64,000 nucleotides of DNA from Porticoccus sp. W117 (GTDB taxonomy: Bacteria > Pseudomonadota > Gammaproteobacteria > Pseudomonadales > Porticoccaceae): contig NZ_JATAAF010000015.1 in NCBI RefSeq assembly GCF_030341905.1, positions 1-64,000 on the forward strand. The letters are read 5' to 3'. Of this stretch, positions 44,055-53,889 are shown one piece after another. The notes beneath the pieces were generated by a model. The model ran no database searches, had not been told where the DNA came from, and saw only the letters and a program-made list of their open reading frames with translations. Position 1 is the stretch's first letter. Each line of letters opens with the position of its first letter. Position numbers and translations under genes: made by a program.

Positions 44055-45346
44055 GGCAGTTCGATAGATACCAGCAGCCCGCCTCTGGGGCGATTCTGGG
44101 CTTTTACTTCACCACGCATCTGTTGCACGGCCTTGTGGGTAATGCTCATACCCAAGCCGTAACCCTCTTTACTGTTGTAGGCCTTGGCGCGGTAGAACGG
44201 AGTAAATATTTTCTGCAAATCTTCCGCTTTCATGCCCGGCCCGCGATCCGCCACCGTCAACACCAGCTTGCGGCGACCATAACTGATTTCGGTGTCTACC
44301 GGCTTGCCCTGGCCGTACTTGAGGGCATTTTCGAGTATATTTTTGTAGGCTTTTTCAAATTCGCCAGCAGGTAATTCGACGCTTCTGGGGCGCCCGGAAA
44401 CTTTCATGGCAATCTGTTGCTCGCTATCCAGAAAACGCGCGTCGGCGACTATCTTTTCTACCATTTGGGTCAAGTCGCAGGGCTCCCATTGGAGCACCTC
44501 CTCTGCACCGGACTCCGCTCTGGACAGGGTGAGAATTTCGTCGATCAGGCGATTGAGCGCGCCGCACTCCTGTTCCAGGCGGTCGTACATATCATTGTCG
44601 ATGCCTGCGGATTGAGCCTCGCAACGGGCCAGTTCGCCAGCGACCTGAAGGCGCGCCAGGGGGGCGCGGAGTTCGTGAGAAACGTCGTGCAGTAACTGCT
44701 GCTTGCTGTTGACCAGATTCTGTACATGATCCGCCATATCGTTGAATGAACGGGCCAGGCTGCCAAATTCATCCTGGCGGCGGGTGAGTTTGCGATCCAG
44801 GCGGGTATCCAGCTCACCGGCACCCATGGTATCGATGTGCGAGCGCAGCTGTTTTACCGGGCGAATAACCACCAGCGCCAGAAACACACTGAACAGCCCT
44901 GACACCAGCAGGGTCAACAACCAGCGTGGCAGCGTAACGTCGAGAATGGCCAGGTAGACGCTGGGCCAGTACACTCCTTCAAGGCTGGGAATTTGTACCT
45001 GGTAGCTGCGGCCACTGCCGGATACGTATTCAAATGTGTGCCAGCGCTCAGAATCGCCGCTGTCTTCCAGGCCGTAGATCATGGTGGCGGTGTCGGATTC
45101 AAACACCTGCATATGGAGGCTGTAGTTGTAGGGTATGCGGCCACCGTAAAGATCGCGCCAACCGCCAAAATTTTCGTATTGGGCAATCAATCCTTGTAAT
45201 TCAGCCCGGTGGCTCTGTTTCCACTCCTCCCGGTAGAGTTGCTTGAGCTGTTCCATGTACAGCAACCCGGAGCTGGAAATCACCACCAGAGTACTGGTGA
45301 CCCAGAGCACCAGAAAGATTTTCCAGAAAACGCTGCGGATATGCAT
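44033..45346 (-). CDS. CpxA-like sensor histidine kinase
   Basis: A 437-residue inner-membrane kinase: membrane segment 1 (about 8-29), a periplasmic domain (30-138), membrane segment 2 (about 139-161), HAMP, the phosphorylated His224 in HDVSHELRAPLARL, and a catalytic domain with NALKYG, DRGPGM and GYGLGMSI. It would sense envelope conditions. The response regulator is encoded upstream, separated by 17 bases. Named as CpxA-like from overall design only. Confidence 0.93.
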   Translation of the reverse strand: MHIRSVFWKIFLVLWVTSTLVVISSSGLLYMEQLKQLYREEWKQSHRAELQGLIAQYENFGGWRDLYGGRIPYNYSLHMQVFESDTATMIYGLEDSGDSERWHTFEYVSGSGRSYQVQIPSLEGVYWPSVYLAILDVTLPRWLLTLLVSGLFSVFLALVVIRPVKQLRSHIDTMGAGELDTRLDRKLTRRQDEFGSLARSFNDMADHVQNLVNSKQQLLHDVSHELRAPLARLQVAGELARCEAQSAGIDNDMYDRLEQECGALNRLIDEILTLSRAESGAEEVLQWEPCDLTQMVEKIVADARFLDSEQQIAMKVSGRPRSVELPAGEFEKAYKNILENALKYGQGKPVDTEISYGRRKLVLTVADRGPGMKAEDLQKIFTPFYRAKAYNSKEGYGLGMSITHKAVQQMRGEVKAQNRPRGGLLVSIELPYDGLAR

Positions 45347-45363
45347 AGAGTGGCCTGTTTACA

Positions 45364-46068
45364 CTAGCTCTCTGCAATCATTTGATAGCCAACGCCGCGC
45401 ACGGTTTTTATCAGTTCCTGATCTGCAAAGAACTGCCGCAATTGCTGACGCACCCGGCTGACGTGCACGTCGATGCTGCGATCGTAAGGGGTCAGTTCCC
45501 GGTGCAGCACTTTGCGAGTCATGTCTTCCTTGCTGACAATGCTGCCGGCGTTTTGCATCAACATGGCCAGCACTTCAAACTCGGTACCGGTTAGCTCCAG
45601 GTTGTTGCCGTCAAAGGTAATGGCGCGGCTGCCCATATCCAGTTCCAGGCCGTGGAGGCTGACTTGGGAGGCCACAACCTCCTTTTTCTGAGCTTGGCTG
45701 CGACGCAGCACCGCATTGATGCGGGCCAGCAGTTCGCGGGGGTTGCAGGGCTTGCCCAGATAATCGTCGGCGCCCATTTCCAATCCGAGAATGCGGTCTA
45801 CTTCTTCGCCGCGGCCGGTGAGCATTATCACCGGAGTGCTGATACGGGCACGTAGTTGCGGCAACAGTTCCAGGCCGGTCATACCGGGCATCTGAATATC
45901 CAGCACAATCAGATGAAAATCACTGTCCAGTTCCAGCTTTTTCAAAGCGTCAGCACCGCTGTGCACCGCCTCGGCAACAAAACCGTTTGCCTTCAGGTAG
46001 GTGGCCAACAGGCCGGTGAGATCCTGATCGTCATCAATCAACAGGATTCTGCTTTTGGCATTACTCAT
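45364..46068 (-). CDS. OmpR/CpxR-family response regulator
   Basis: A 234-residue regulator with a receiver domain (IDDDQD, phosphorylated Asp57 in VLDIQMPG, Lys near GKPCNPREL) and an OmpR-type winged helix (ELTGTEFEVLAML; RSIDVHVSRVRQQL). The ATG at 46068 is preceded by GGAG at suitable distance, so it is preferred over the ATG at 46083. It works with the kinase downstream. Confidence 0.95.
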   Translation of the reverse strand: MSNAKSRILLIDDDQDLTGLLATYLKANGFVAEAVHSGADALKKLELDSDFHLIVLDIQMPGMTGLELLPQLRARISTPVIMLTGRGEEVDRILGLEMGADDYLGKPCNPRELLARINAVLRRSQAQKKEVVASQVSLHGLELDMGSRAITFDGNNLELTGTEFEVLAMLMQNAGSIVSKEDMTRKVLHRELTPYDRSIDVHVSRVRQQLRQFFADQELIKTVRGVGYQMIAES

Positions 46069-46138
46069 AAAAACCACTCCCATGGATATTGGGAACGATG
46101 ATACCCAGTTCTTTAACGAACCGCACTATCACCTTACT

Positions 46139-47500
46139 TTACGCTTTTTTCAGTAGCACAAGTGCCTCAAGGTGCGCCGTCTGAGGAAACATATCTACCG
46201 CCGCCACTGACTCCAACTGATAGCCAAAATCGTTCACCAATACGCCCAGATCACGGGCCAACGAACCCGGATGACAAGACACATACAGCAGCTTTCCGGC
46301 ACCGCTGGCAGTCACCAGCGGCAACACCTCACGGGCACCGGAGCGCGGCGGATCCAGCACCACTACATCGTATCGAGCCTTGCCCCAGGGCCGGTGGCGC
46401 TGGCACTGGCTGAGGTCCGCCACATGGAATTCCACATTATCGATACGGTTGGCAGTGACATTGTTGCCAGCCAGGTCAATGGCGGTTTGACTGCCTTCCA
46501 CGCCCACCACAAAGTCCGCACGACAGGCCAGTGGCAAAGTGAAATTGCCCAGGCCACAAAACAAATCCAACACCCGTTCGCTGCCATTGAGCTGCAACAG
46601 CTGCAGCGCCTGATCTACCAATTTATTGTTCACCGCGCCGTTCACCTGAACGAAACTTCCCGGCGTCACCTGCAGCGATACATCATCACTGGCGACACGG
46701 TAGCTAAGCGACTGAGCGGGCTCAGACAAAGCTTCCAGTGTGTCGGTTCCCCCTGATTGGCGATACAGTTGCAGCTGCCTATCCCAGCCAAAGGTTTGCA
46801 GCCTGAGGCGATCCTGCTCACTCAACGACCCCAGCATATGCACATTGACAGCGTTACCAGAATCCATCGCCAACAGTTCAATCTGGCGCACCCGCTCGCG
46901 CCCATCGAGGCTGGCGACCAGCTCTGCAAGAGGCTGGATCAGCTGATCAAAAGGCGGCGCCAGAATCGGGCATTCGCTAATAGCCACCAATTGCTCGCTG
47001 CCGGACTCCCGAAACCCCAATTCAGCGCAACCGGCCTTTTTCAGCCAGCGCACCGCCAGGCGGGCACGGCGCCGGTACTGCCATGGGTGGTCGGCAACCA
47101 CCGGCAACACATGGCGCGGCGTCACACCACCGATGCGTTGCAGGGTATCCAGCAATAATTGCTGTTTGTGGTGGCGCTGAGCGCCACCGTCAAGATGTTG
47201 CAACTGACAACCTCCGCAGCGCCCGAAATGGCGGCAACCGGGTTTAACCCGCTGCTCAGAGGGGGAAATAAGTTGCTGGGCTATCGCCACATCGAATTTG
47301 CCGCGCCGTTGGCGATAACGGGCCAGCACCCGCTCCCCCGGCAATGCGCCGCTGACAAACAGGGTACGCCCCTGATGGCGGCAAACCCCTTGGCCGTCGT
47401 GATTGAGATCGACGATATCCACCTCAACCGGCGGCGGCAGCTCCTGCGCTACAGGCGCCTGCCTGCGACGCCGATTACCGGGGCGTTGCGAGCGCGCCAT
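46139..47500 (-). CDS. rlmD: 23S rRNA (uracil-C5)-methyltransferase RlmD
   Basis: This 453-residue enzyme methylates U1939 of 23S rRNA. It has a TRAM domain at the N-terminus (VDIVDLNHDGQGVCRHQGRT), a 4Fe-4S motif CRHFGRCGGCQLQHL, the SAM site LDLFCGLGNFTLPL, and the catalytic LDPPRSG and YVSCHPGSLARDL segments. It overlaps the upstream fRMsr-like gene by one base. Confidence 0.95.
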   Translation of the reverse strand: MARSQRPGNRRRRQAPVAQELPPPVEVDIVDLNHDGQGVCRHQGRTLFVSGALPGERVLARYRQRRGKFDVAIAQQLISPSEQRVKPGCRHFGRCGGCQLQHLDGGAQRHHKQQLLLDTLQRIGGVTPRHVLPVVADHPWQYRRRARLAVRWLKKAGCAELGFRESGSEQLVAISECPILAPPFDQLIQPLAELVASLDGRERVRQIELLAMDSGNAVNVHMLGSLSEQDRLRLQTFGWDRQLQLYRQSGGTDTLEALSEPAQSLSYRVASDDVSLQVTPGSFVQVNGAVNNKLVDQALQLLQLNGSERVLDLFCGLGNFTLPLACRADFVVGVEGSQTAIDLAGNNVTANRIDNVEFHVADLSQCQRHRPWGKARYDVVVLDPPRSGAREVLPLVTASGAGKLLYVSCHPGSLARDLGVLVNDFGYQLESVAAVDMFPQTAHLEALVLLKKA

Positions 47501-47955
47501 CAGCCTGGGTAGACCTTGGCAAGCAATGCCGCCAGTTGTTCCATACCTTGCTGATCCGCCTCACTAAAGCGACCAAATTGAGGGCTATCGATATCCAGTA
47601 CCGCCACTACCTGATCGTTGTTGGCGATGGGCACCACCAACTCGGAATTGGACGCCGTATCGCAGGCAATATGACCATCGAACTGATGCACATCGGCGAC
47701 CCGCTGTGATTGGTTAGCCGTTGCGGCAGTACCACACACACCGACACCCATGGCAATACGCGTGCAGGCGGGTTTGCCTTGAAAAGGCCCCAGTACCAAT
47801 TGATCACCGCGGCGCAGGTAGAAGCCCACCCAGTTGATATCTGGTAGGCTCATCCACAGCAGTGCCGAGGCATTGGCCAGGTTGGCAATCCAATCCGACT
47901 CGCCTTCCAGCAAGCCCTGTAATTGCAATTTCAGTGTGTCGTAGCAGACAGTCAT
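47500..47955 (-). CDS. msrC: GAF-domain free methionine-(R)-sulfoxide reductase
   Basis: The 151-residue single-GAF-domain protein has the fRMsr pattern: ALLWMSLPDINWVGFYL, LGPFQGKPACTRI, GVGVCGTAA and DGHIACDTASNSELVVPI. The three conserved cysteines (in PACT, GVCG and IACD) are present. It would repair free oxidised methionine in the cytoplasm. Translationally coupled with rlmD. Confidence 0.93.
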   Translation of the reverse strand: MTVCYDTLKLQLQGLLEGESDWIANLANASALLWMSLPDINWVGFYLRRGDQLVLGPFQGKPACTRIAMGVGVCGTAATANQSQRVADVHQFDGHIACDTASNSELVVPIANNDQVVAVLDIDSPQFGRFSEADQQGMEQLAALLAKVYPG

Positions 47956-48027
47956 AATGCTTTACCGGCAAAAGGCGGCAGTTTACCCGATTGGGCCATC
48001 AACACATAAAGACAGGAATCCGTATAC

Positions 48028-48825
48028 ATGGACTTTTATAACAGTTTGAACTGGCGCCACTGGCTACTGTTAGTTGTTGCAGTGGCGGCCGCACTGGCAA
48101 TGGCATTTATCGAGCCCATTCCCCAAGACCTGGAATACCACCGCTTTGCCGACGCGCGTCCCTGGCTGGGGTTGGCCAATTTTGGTGACGTTGCCTCCAA
48201 CTTGCCATTCGCTGTTGTGGGGCTTTTGGGGCTTCACTATCTGTTGAAACCTGGCCTGTTGACGTCTAGCGACAACACTGTGGCTGCCAGCGAAAAAGCC
48301 GCCTATTTAGTGTTTTTTGGCGGCGTGCTGCTGGTGTGTTTTGGCTCTGGCTACTATCACCTGGCGCCTGACAATCAGCGGCTGGTGTGGGACAGGCTGC
48401 CCATGACGCTCGCCTTTATGGGGCTGTTCAGCGCTGTTGTTGGCGAACGTATTAACCCCGTTTTAGGCAAGCGATTGTTGTGGCCACTGGTGCTGCTGGG
48501 ACTGGCGTCAGTGATTTACTGGCATATCAGCGAACAACAAGGGCGCGGCGACCTGCGACCCTACGCGCTGGTGCAATTTCTGCCTATGATGTTGATTCCT
48601 CTGATTCTGTGGCTGTTCCCGGGCCGCTACCGGGATGTACGCCACTACGTGGCCCTGGTGGGCTGTTACGCCTTATCGAAAGCCTGCGAACACTGGGACG
48701 ATGCCATTTACCAACTGCTCGGCTCTGTCAGTGGGCACAGCATCAAACATCTCGCCGCAGCGGCTGGGGTGTTTTTGTTCCTGCGGGGTTTGAAACAACG
48801 CACAGAATGTAAAAATTTCCCTTAA
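48028..48825 (+). CDS. CREST/alkaline-ceramidase-like membrane protein
   Basis: A 265-residue protein with about seven membrane segments. Residues typical of the CREST hydrolase superfamily are visible: FADARPWLGLANFGDVASNLPF, GSGYYHLAPDNQRLVWDRLPM, and HSIKHLAAAAG. These families use a zinc site formed by histidines and aspartates. The bacterial members are mostly uncharacterised, and no substrate is proposed. Divergent from the fRMsr gene. Confidence 0.75.
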   Translation: MDFYNSLNWRHWLLLVVAVAAALAMAFIEPIPQDLEYHRFADARPWLGLANFGDVASNLPFAVVGLLGLHYLLKPGLLTSSDNTVAASEKAAYLVFFGGVLLVCFGSGYYHLAPDNQRLVWDRLPMTLAFMGLFSAVVGERINPVLGKRLLWPLVLLGLASVIYWHISEQQGRGDLRPYALVQFLPMMLIPLILWLFPGRYRDVRHYVALVGCYALSKACEHWDDAIYQLLGSVSGHSIKHLAAAAGVFLFLRGLKQRTECKNFP

Positions 48826-48968
48826 GAAGCCGCCGAACCACCCCCAGGCAATTGATTCGCAGGCCGTTATTGGGCACCATTTGCACAGCTTCCGCTGATG
48901 TACCTCTAGCTGTACATTCAAATAACTAAAACAAAGCAAGGACTGCCCCAGAACCTTTGGAGCTCTTA

Positions 48969-49976
48969 ATGCAGTTCGAAGAAGATTCCGTCGCCTCAGC
49001 CAGCTACCTGAAGCAAGCCGTTCCGCTGATGGTGCAGCGGCAAATACCTACCAACCCGGTGAACTTTGCCCTCTGGTATTCCCACGTCAAAAACGCAAGC
49101 CAGGAGCTGAGCGAACGCCTGCTGTTTGAATTCCCGGCCGCCGGCACCTACGACCCGAAAAAAAGCCAGCAGTTGTTCTACGACTATTTTGTGCGTGACC
49201 ACCTGCCGGAACAGGACGAAACCCAGGGGGCCGTAGCGGAGTTACTGTCGCAACTCTTCGACACCGTTAACAAAGCCACCGAAGGTACCAGCCAGTACAG
49301 CGAATCCCTGAAAAACACCATTGCCGCCGTACAAAACACCGATGACCCAAAAGAAGTGCAGAAAGCCCTGAGCAATCTGTTACGAGACACCGATGCGGTC
49401 AACCGCCTCACCCAGGACTTCCAATCCCACCTGGTGGAAGCCCGCAAGGAAGTGGAAAACCTCAAGCAACAGTTGCAGGAATCCGAACAAACCGCCTTGC
49501 TGGACGAACTCACCCAAATCGGCAACCGCCGCGCCTTCGACCAAACCATCGACCGTTGCCTGCAAGACAGTAGCCAGCCCACCAGCTTGCTGTTGCTCGA
49601 CCTGGACCACTTTAAAAAGTGTAACGACACCTATGGCCACGTCACCGGCGACCGCATTCTGGAAGAAGTGGGCGACATTCTCTCCGGTATACGTGAAGCA
49701 AACATCCACCCGATGCGCTACGGCGGTGAAGAATTTGCCGTTATCTGTGAACAGCCCGCCGAACAGGCAGCGCAACTGGCGGAAACCATTCGCGAAAAAG
49801 TCACCACCATCAGCGTGCGCCAGGCAGAAACTGGTGAAATCATCAACGACATCAGCGTGTCCGTGGGTGTATCACAGGCCAGCGCCGAAGACAGCGCCGA
49901 CAGCTTGAAAGAGCGTGCCGACAAAGCCCTCTATCAAGCCAAGGAAAACGGCCGCAACCGGGTGGAAATGGGCTAG
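48969..49976 (+). CDS. GGDEF-domain diguanylate cyclase
   Basis: A 335-residue cytoplasmic protein. The N-terminal part (1-165) is helical with a coiled coil near 135-165. The C-terminal GGDEF domain (about 170-335) has the active-site motif GGEEF and the metal-binding LLLLDLDHFKKCND. An allosteric RxxD site was not seen just upstream of GGEEF. The ATG at 48969 has GGAG before it; an earlier TTG is less likely. It would make cyclic di-GMP. Confidence 0.93.
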   Translation: MQFEEDSVASASYLKQAVPLMVQRQIPTNPVNFALWYSHVKNASQELSERLLFEFPAAGTYDPKKSQQLFYDYFVRDHLPEQDETQGAVAELLSQLFDTVNKATEGTSQYSESLKNTIAAVQNTDDPKEVQKALSNLLRDTDAVNRLTQDFQSHLVEARKEVENLKQQLQESEQTALLDELTQIGNRRAFDQTIDRCLQDSSQPTSLLLLDLDHFKKCNDTYGHVTGDRILEEVGDILSGIREANIHPMRYGGEEFAVICEQPAEQAAQLAETIREKVTTISVRQAETGEIINDISVSVGVSQASAEDSADSLKERADKALYQAKENGRNRVEMG

Positions 49977-50047
49977 CAAAGTCACCACTCGGAACCTTTG
50001 CTCGATACCATTGCCCAATTTGCCTTAATCAGAAAGGAGCTTGTGCA

Positions 50048-50545
50048 ATGAATTATTTCGCCGCTGTTGTTTTGCTGCTGGCAACGACCCTGGGAACAAC
50101 CACTCACAGCCTGGCTGGTGAAAACCTCAAACCTCTGGACAAGCCTATCACCTCCGGCTTTGACCACGTCGGTCTGACCGTAAAAGACCTGGCGGCCTCA
50201 ACGGGTTTTTTCACGGAAGTTCTGGGTTGGAGAAAGGCAGGCAGTGACCCGGATTATCCGGCCAACTTCGTCAGTGACCGCAAGATGTTTGTCACTTTGT
50301 GGGCGGTACAGGATCGCGCCAACCAGACTGATTTCAATCGCAAATCCAATGTCGGCCTGCACCATCTGGCCATTACCGTTGATAGTTTTGAATTGCTGGA
50401 CGAGTTACACCGGCGCGCCAAAGCCTATCCAGGCGTGGTGATTGAATTTGCGCCAGAGCTTTCCTACGGCGGCCCCGCCAAACACATGATGTTGCGCGAG
50501 CCAAGTGGCAACCGGTTGGAATTCAAGCACTCGCCAAAACGTTAG
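50048..50545 (+). CDS. exported VOC-superfamily (glyoxalase-like) protein
   Basis: A 165-residue protein with a signal peptide (1-24) and one VOC domain with paired beta-alpha-beta modules (FDHVGLTVKDLAASTGFFTEVLGW; LHHLAITVDSFELLDELHRR). Histidines H40 and H105 or so and a C-terminal Glu (NRLEFKH) fit a metal site. Periplasmic VOC proteins are less common than cytoplasmic ones; function unknown. Its end overlaps the end of the convergent MFS gene by 4 bases. Confidence 0.82.
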   Translation: MNYFAAVVLLLATTLGTTTHSLAGENLKPLDKPITSGFDHVGLTVKDLAASTGFFTEVLGWRKAGSDPDYPANFVSDRKMFVTLWAVQDRANQTDFNRKSNVGLHHLAITVDSFELLDELHRRAKAYPGVVIEFAPELSYGGPAKHMMLREPSGNRLEFKHSPKR

Positions 50546-51765
50546 CGATTCGCCAGGCAGCAAAAGCTGATCACGGCCAATACACCGCAAACACCTATCA
50601 CCAAACACATACCCAGCGGCGAGCCGTCGCCGAGCAGCCCCATCAGGGTTCCGGCAGAGGCTCCCAGACCAAATTGAGTGGCGCCGCACAACGCGGCTAC
50701 CGCTCCCGCAGCTTGCGGGTATTCAGCAGAGGCCAGTGCCACACCATTGGCTCCGACAATGCTGATTGGCCCCAGAAAAAACAGCAGCGGCGCTACAACC
50801 AGCCACAGCCCCCAACTTTGGCCACCAACCTCAAAGCCAGCGTTTAGCCAGCCCACCGCCGCCAGCAATACTCCCGCAACGGCAGACACCGCGATGCCCC
50901 GGGCCATCATCTTTTTGGCGCCCACCCGGCCCACATAGCGCACATTAATGCGTGAGGTAATTACGATGGAGATAATATTAAGGCCAAACAAAAAACCATA
51001 GTTTTCCGGCGCGACACCAAAATACTCGATGTACACAAAGGGTGTGCCGATGATGTAGGCAAACATCCCGGCGTAGACAAAACCGCTGGCAAGCATGTAG
51101 CCAAGCAACCTGCGGTTACCAAGCACGTCACGATAGCGAATAAACGCGGTTGCCAGACTGGAGCCGTCGCGGCGTTCAGCGGAGTTGCTCTCTTCCAATC
51201 CCACGGCGACCACCACAAAACTGAGCACACCAAAGCCGGTCAGCACCCAGAAGATGGAGCGCCAGCCAAGCTGTTCCAACAAAAAACCACCGACAATGGG
51301 CGCCGCCAGTGGTGCCAGAGCGGTACACATAAGGATGGTGGACAATACTCGGGCGCTCTGATTTGTGTCGAAGCGGTCGCGCACTACGGCACGGGCAATA
51401 ACAATGGCAGCACCGCCGCCCACTGCGTGTAAAAACCGATACATCGTCAATGAGCTAATATCCTGTGCCAGCCCACACAATGCGCTGGTAACACTGAACA
51501 AGGCTATACCGCTGAGCAAAATCGGCCGCCGACCGTAACGATCGGACAGTGGCCCATAAAACAGTTGGCCCAGACCAAAGCCAACCAGAAAAGCACTCAA
51601 AGTCTGCTGCACCTGGGCAGCGGATGCGTTTAACTCAGAACCGATAGTCGGCAGGCTTGGCAAGTACATATCGATGGCCAGCGGGCCAAAGGTGGAGAGC
51701 AGTGCCAGAATCCAGATCAGCTTGACGCTAGATTCGGATGAATTAGTAAAAGTCTCTCTGGGCAA
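50542..51765 (-). CDS. MFS drug-resistance transporter, Bcr/CflA type
   Basis: This protein of about 407 residues has 12 membrane segments and the Bcr/CflA-type features: FGPLAIDMYLPSLP in segment 1 and GPLSDRYGRRPILLSG as motif A. It should be a proton-driven exporter of drugs or small metabolites. A TTG at 51765 with GGAG 8 bases upstream fits the family length; the ATG at 51885 would add 40 residues without homology. Convergent with the VOC gene. Confidence 0.88.
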   Translation of the reverse strand: MPRETFTNSSESSVKLIWILALLSTFGPLAIDMYLPSLPTIGSELNASAAQVQQTLSAFLVGFGLGQLFYGPLSDRYGRRPILLSGIALFSVTSALCGLAQDISSLTMYRFLHAVGGGAAIVIARAVVRDRFDTNQSARVLSTILMCTALAPLAAPIVGGFLLEQLGWRSIFWVLTGFGVLSFVVVAVGLEESNSAERRDGSSLATAFIRYRDVLGNRRLLGYMLASGFVYAGMFAYIIGTPFVYIEYFGVAPENYGFLFGLNIISIVITSRINVRYVGRVGAKKMMARGIAVSAVAGVLLAAVGWLNAGFEVGGQSWGLWLVVAPLLFFLGPISIVGANGVALASAEYPQAAGAVAALCGATQFGLGASAGTLMGLLGDGSPLGMCLVIGVCGVLAVISFCCLANR

Positions 51766-51937
51766 GCCTAACTCCGCTTTGGGGGAAGTAATCGGAGCGC
51801 AATAATACCCTATCTCATAGAGCACACGGCTGAGTACCACTCGCCCAACTGTTGACGATGCCTTCGTGATAACCAGTGCTTGCAAGTACCCTACTGCACG
51901 ATTATTTTACTGGCGCAAACGCACACAGGAATCGTCA

Positions 51938-52450
51938 ATGGACACTGAAAACCCTTATCAGCCGCCGTCTGCGGACACGACAACTCCCACGCACACAGCA
52001 GAAGACATAACCAGCGTTCGAAAAAAACTGGTACCAAAGTGGATCAAAATATTTGGCTGGTTGTTTATGGTGTTTGGCGCATTGATGCCCCTGTTAGTGG
52101 CCGCCAGCTTGCTACTACAAGAGCCTCTGCAGCTCGGCCTGTTCGGCCTTAACTACAATGGCCCAGCCACTCACCCTGCTGCCATTCTAATGGCCTCTTT
52201 GATCATAGCTCTTGCAATCGCTGCGTTTGGATTGCTATTTGCCAAGGGTTGGGGAGTGAAAGTGTGCTTGGCACTCGGGTACCTGTGCTCGGCTATTTGC
52301 CTTTTCACCATGGTACACAACATCATGTCTGGCCACTTGATGCTGCGGCTCGAATTGGTCGTACTGTTTTTCTATTTGCGCCGGCTACATCGAATTGCGC
52401 CACTTTGGCAACCTTCAGGGGAACAGCCAGCGGAAATTAACAACTCCTAA
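51938..52450 (+). CDS. membrane protein of unknown function with NPYQPP N-terminus
   Basis: The 170-residue product begins MDTENPYQPPSA, a short proline motif found at the N-terminus of several bacterial membrane proteins, and has four hydrophobic segments between 45 and 155. AGGA lies before the ATG at 51938. No function is known. It ends overlapping the convergent flavin-oxidoreductase gene by 4 bases. A similar PYTPPESEL start is found in the protein at 59855-60154. Confidence 0.6.
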   Translation: MDTENPYQPPSADTTTPTHTAEDITSVRKKLVPKWIKIFGWLFMVFGALMPLLVAASLLLQEPLQLGLFGLNYNGPATHPAAILMASLIIALAIAAFGLLFAKGWGVKVCLALGYLCSAICLFTMVHNIMSGHLMLRLELVVLFFYLRRLHRIAPLWQPSGEQPAEINNS

Positions 52451-53889
52451 TATGGCGCCACTAGGCGCCGCTTGCCATCCTTGCTCAACGCCACGCCGGG
52501 TTGATCCCGGTCGATGCGATCCCACAGCTTGCAGGTCACTTGTTTGTGTTTTTGGTCGAGCCCTTCACAATAGTTGCTGTACTCACACAGGCGCACTTCC
52601 CGGCCGTTGCCGCTTTTCACTTTGCTGAACCAATCCGGATCTGCCAACGCCTGGCGGGCCAGGCCGACAATATCCGCCTGCTCGCTCTGTAGGATTTGTT
52701 CCGCCTGCTCAAAGTTGTGAATGCCACCAGCCACCACCACCGGGGTTTGCAGGCCCGCATCGCGAATTGCCTGGCGAATCTGCGTCACAGGAGCCACATT
52801 GCGGCCAAATGGCCCTTGCTGATCGGATATGTGATGGGGCATACACTCGTAGCCAGAACGCCCGGTGTAAGGGTAGGCCGCCTCCCCCACTTTGGGCTGT
52901 TTGGCATCGTCGAATTTACCGCCACGGGACAGGGACAGAAAATCCATTCCCGCCTGCGCCAACCGCTGGCCGAAATACATGGCATCAGCCACTTCGCTGC
53001 CACCATCGACGCATTCGTCACTGAGGAAGCGGCAACCCACCGGGTAGTGAGTGCCCACTCTCTGGCGCACGTGCTTGTACACCGCTAAAGGCAGGCGAAT
53101 GCGATTTCCCCGGCTGCCACCGTAACCGTCCCTGCGAGTATTGGTAGCGGACAGAAAACTGGCCATGGTGTAAGCGTGGGCGTAATGCAGCTCCACGCCG
53201 TCAAAACCCGCCTGTTGTGCTCTTTGTGCTGCGCTGGCAAACAACTCTGGCAGTATCTGGGGCAACTGGCGAATATGATCCAGGTGAGTATCCGTTACCC
53301 GTTCCCGATAGCCCATGGTGAGGGATTCGTATTCCCGCTCCGGCAACAGCGCCTGAACCTGCTCCGCAGGCAGCGAGGCCATATGGTCACGAATCTGTTG
53401 CTCTGTCAGCTCACCGCCCCCCAACGCAGCGCGCAACTCATCTGTCACTGGCATAAAACGTTGAAAGTACTTATCGGCCGCTGGGCGACGGCGAATGCCG
53501 AGAAAGTCGATCAGCTGAATCAGTAACCTGGTTTCACCATCACTGGCATTGCGCACCCGCTCCACCAATTCCTGCAAGCCGGGAATAAAGCGGTCGTGAC
53601 CAATGCGCAACAGCGGCCCGCTGGGCACATCGCGAATGCCAGTGGCCTCAATCACTATGGCGCCGGGCTTGCCGCGGGCAAAGCGTTCGTACCACTGCAT
53701 CACATCTTCTGTCACAAAGCCGTCATCGCTGGCCCGCCAGGGCACCATGGCCGGAACCCAGGTGCGTTGCTGTAATTGCAATGGCCCCGAGTGCAACGGG
53801 CTGAACAGCGTTGAAGCGGCTGCCTGCGCGGCCGTTGGCCATTGCCCGGAAGTAGCAATGTATTTGATTCTCTCTGGCGGCTTCCACAT
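52447..53889 (-). CDS. NADH:flavin oxidoreductase (old yellow enzyme family)
   Basis: A 480-residue FMN-dependent TIM-barrel oxidoreductase. Visible features are LFSPLHSGPLQLQQR and RTWVPAMVPW at the N-terminus, GFDGVELHYAHAYTMASFLS with the active-site HxxH-like region, and the late VVVAGGIHNFEQAEQIL and DIVGLARQALADPDW segments that bind FMN phosphate. The CSYCEGLD-like C-terminal cysteine region (LCEYSNYCEGLDQKHKQVTC) resembles that of 2,4-dienoyl-CoA reductase relatives. Substrate unknown; it is divergent from the CoA-ligase gene. Confidence 0.88.
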   Translation of the reverse strand: MWKPPERIKYIATSGQWPTAAQAAASTLFSPLHSGPLQLQQRTWVPAMVPWRASDDGFVTEDVMQWYERFARGKPGAIVIEATGIRDVPSGPLLRIGHDRFIPGLQELVERVRNASDGETRLLIQLIDFLGIRRRPAADKYFQRFMPVTDELRAALGGGELTEQQIRDHMASLPAEQVQALLPEREYESLTMGYRERVTDTHLDHIRQLPQILPELFASAAQRAQQAGFDGVELHYAHAYTMASFLSATNTRRDGYGGSRGNRIRLPLAVYKHVRQRVGTHYPVGCRFLSDECVDGGSEVADAMYFGQRLAQAGMDFLSLSRGGKFDDAKQPKVGEAAYPYTGRSGYECMPHHISDQQGPFGRNVAPVTQIRQAIRDAGLQTPVVVAGGIHNFEQAEQILQSEQADIVGLARQALADPDWFSKVKSGNGREVRLCEYSNYCEGLDQKHKQVTCKLWDRIDRDQPGVALSKDGKRRLVAPY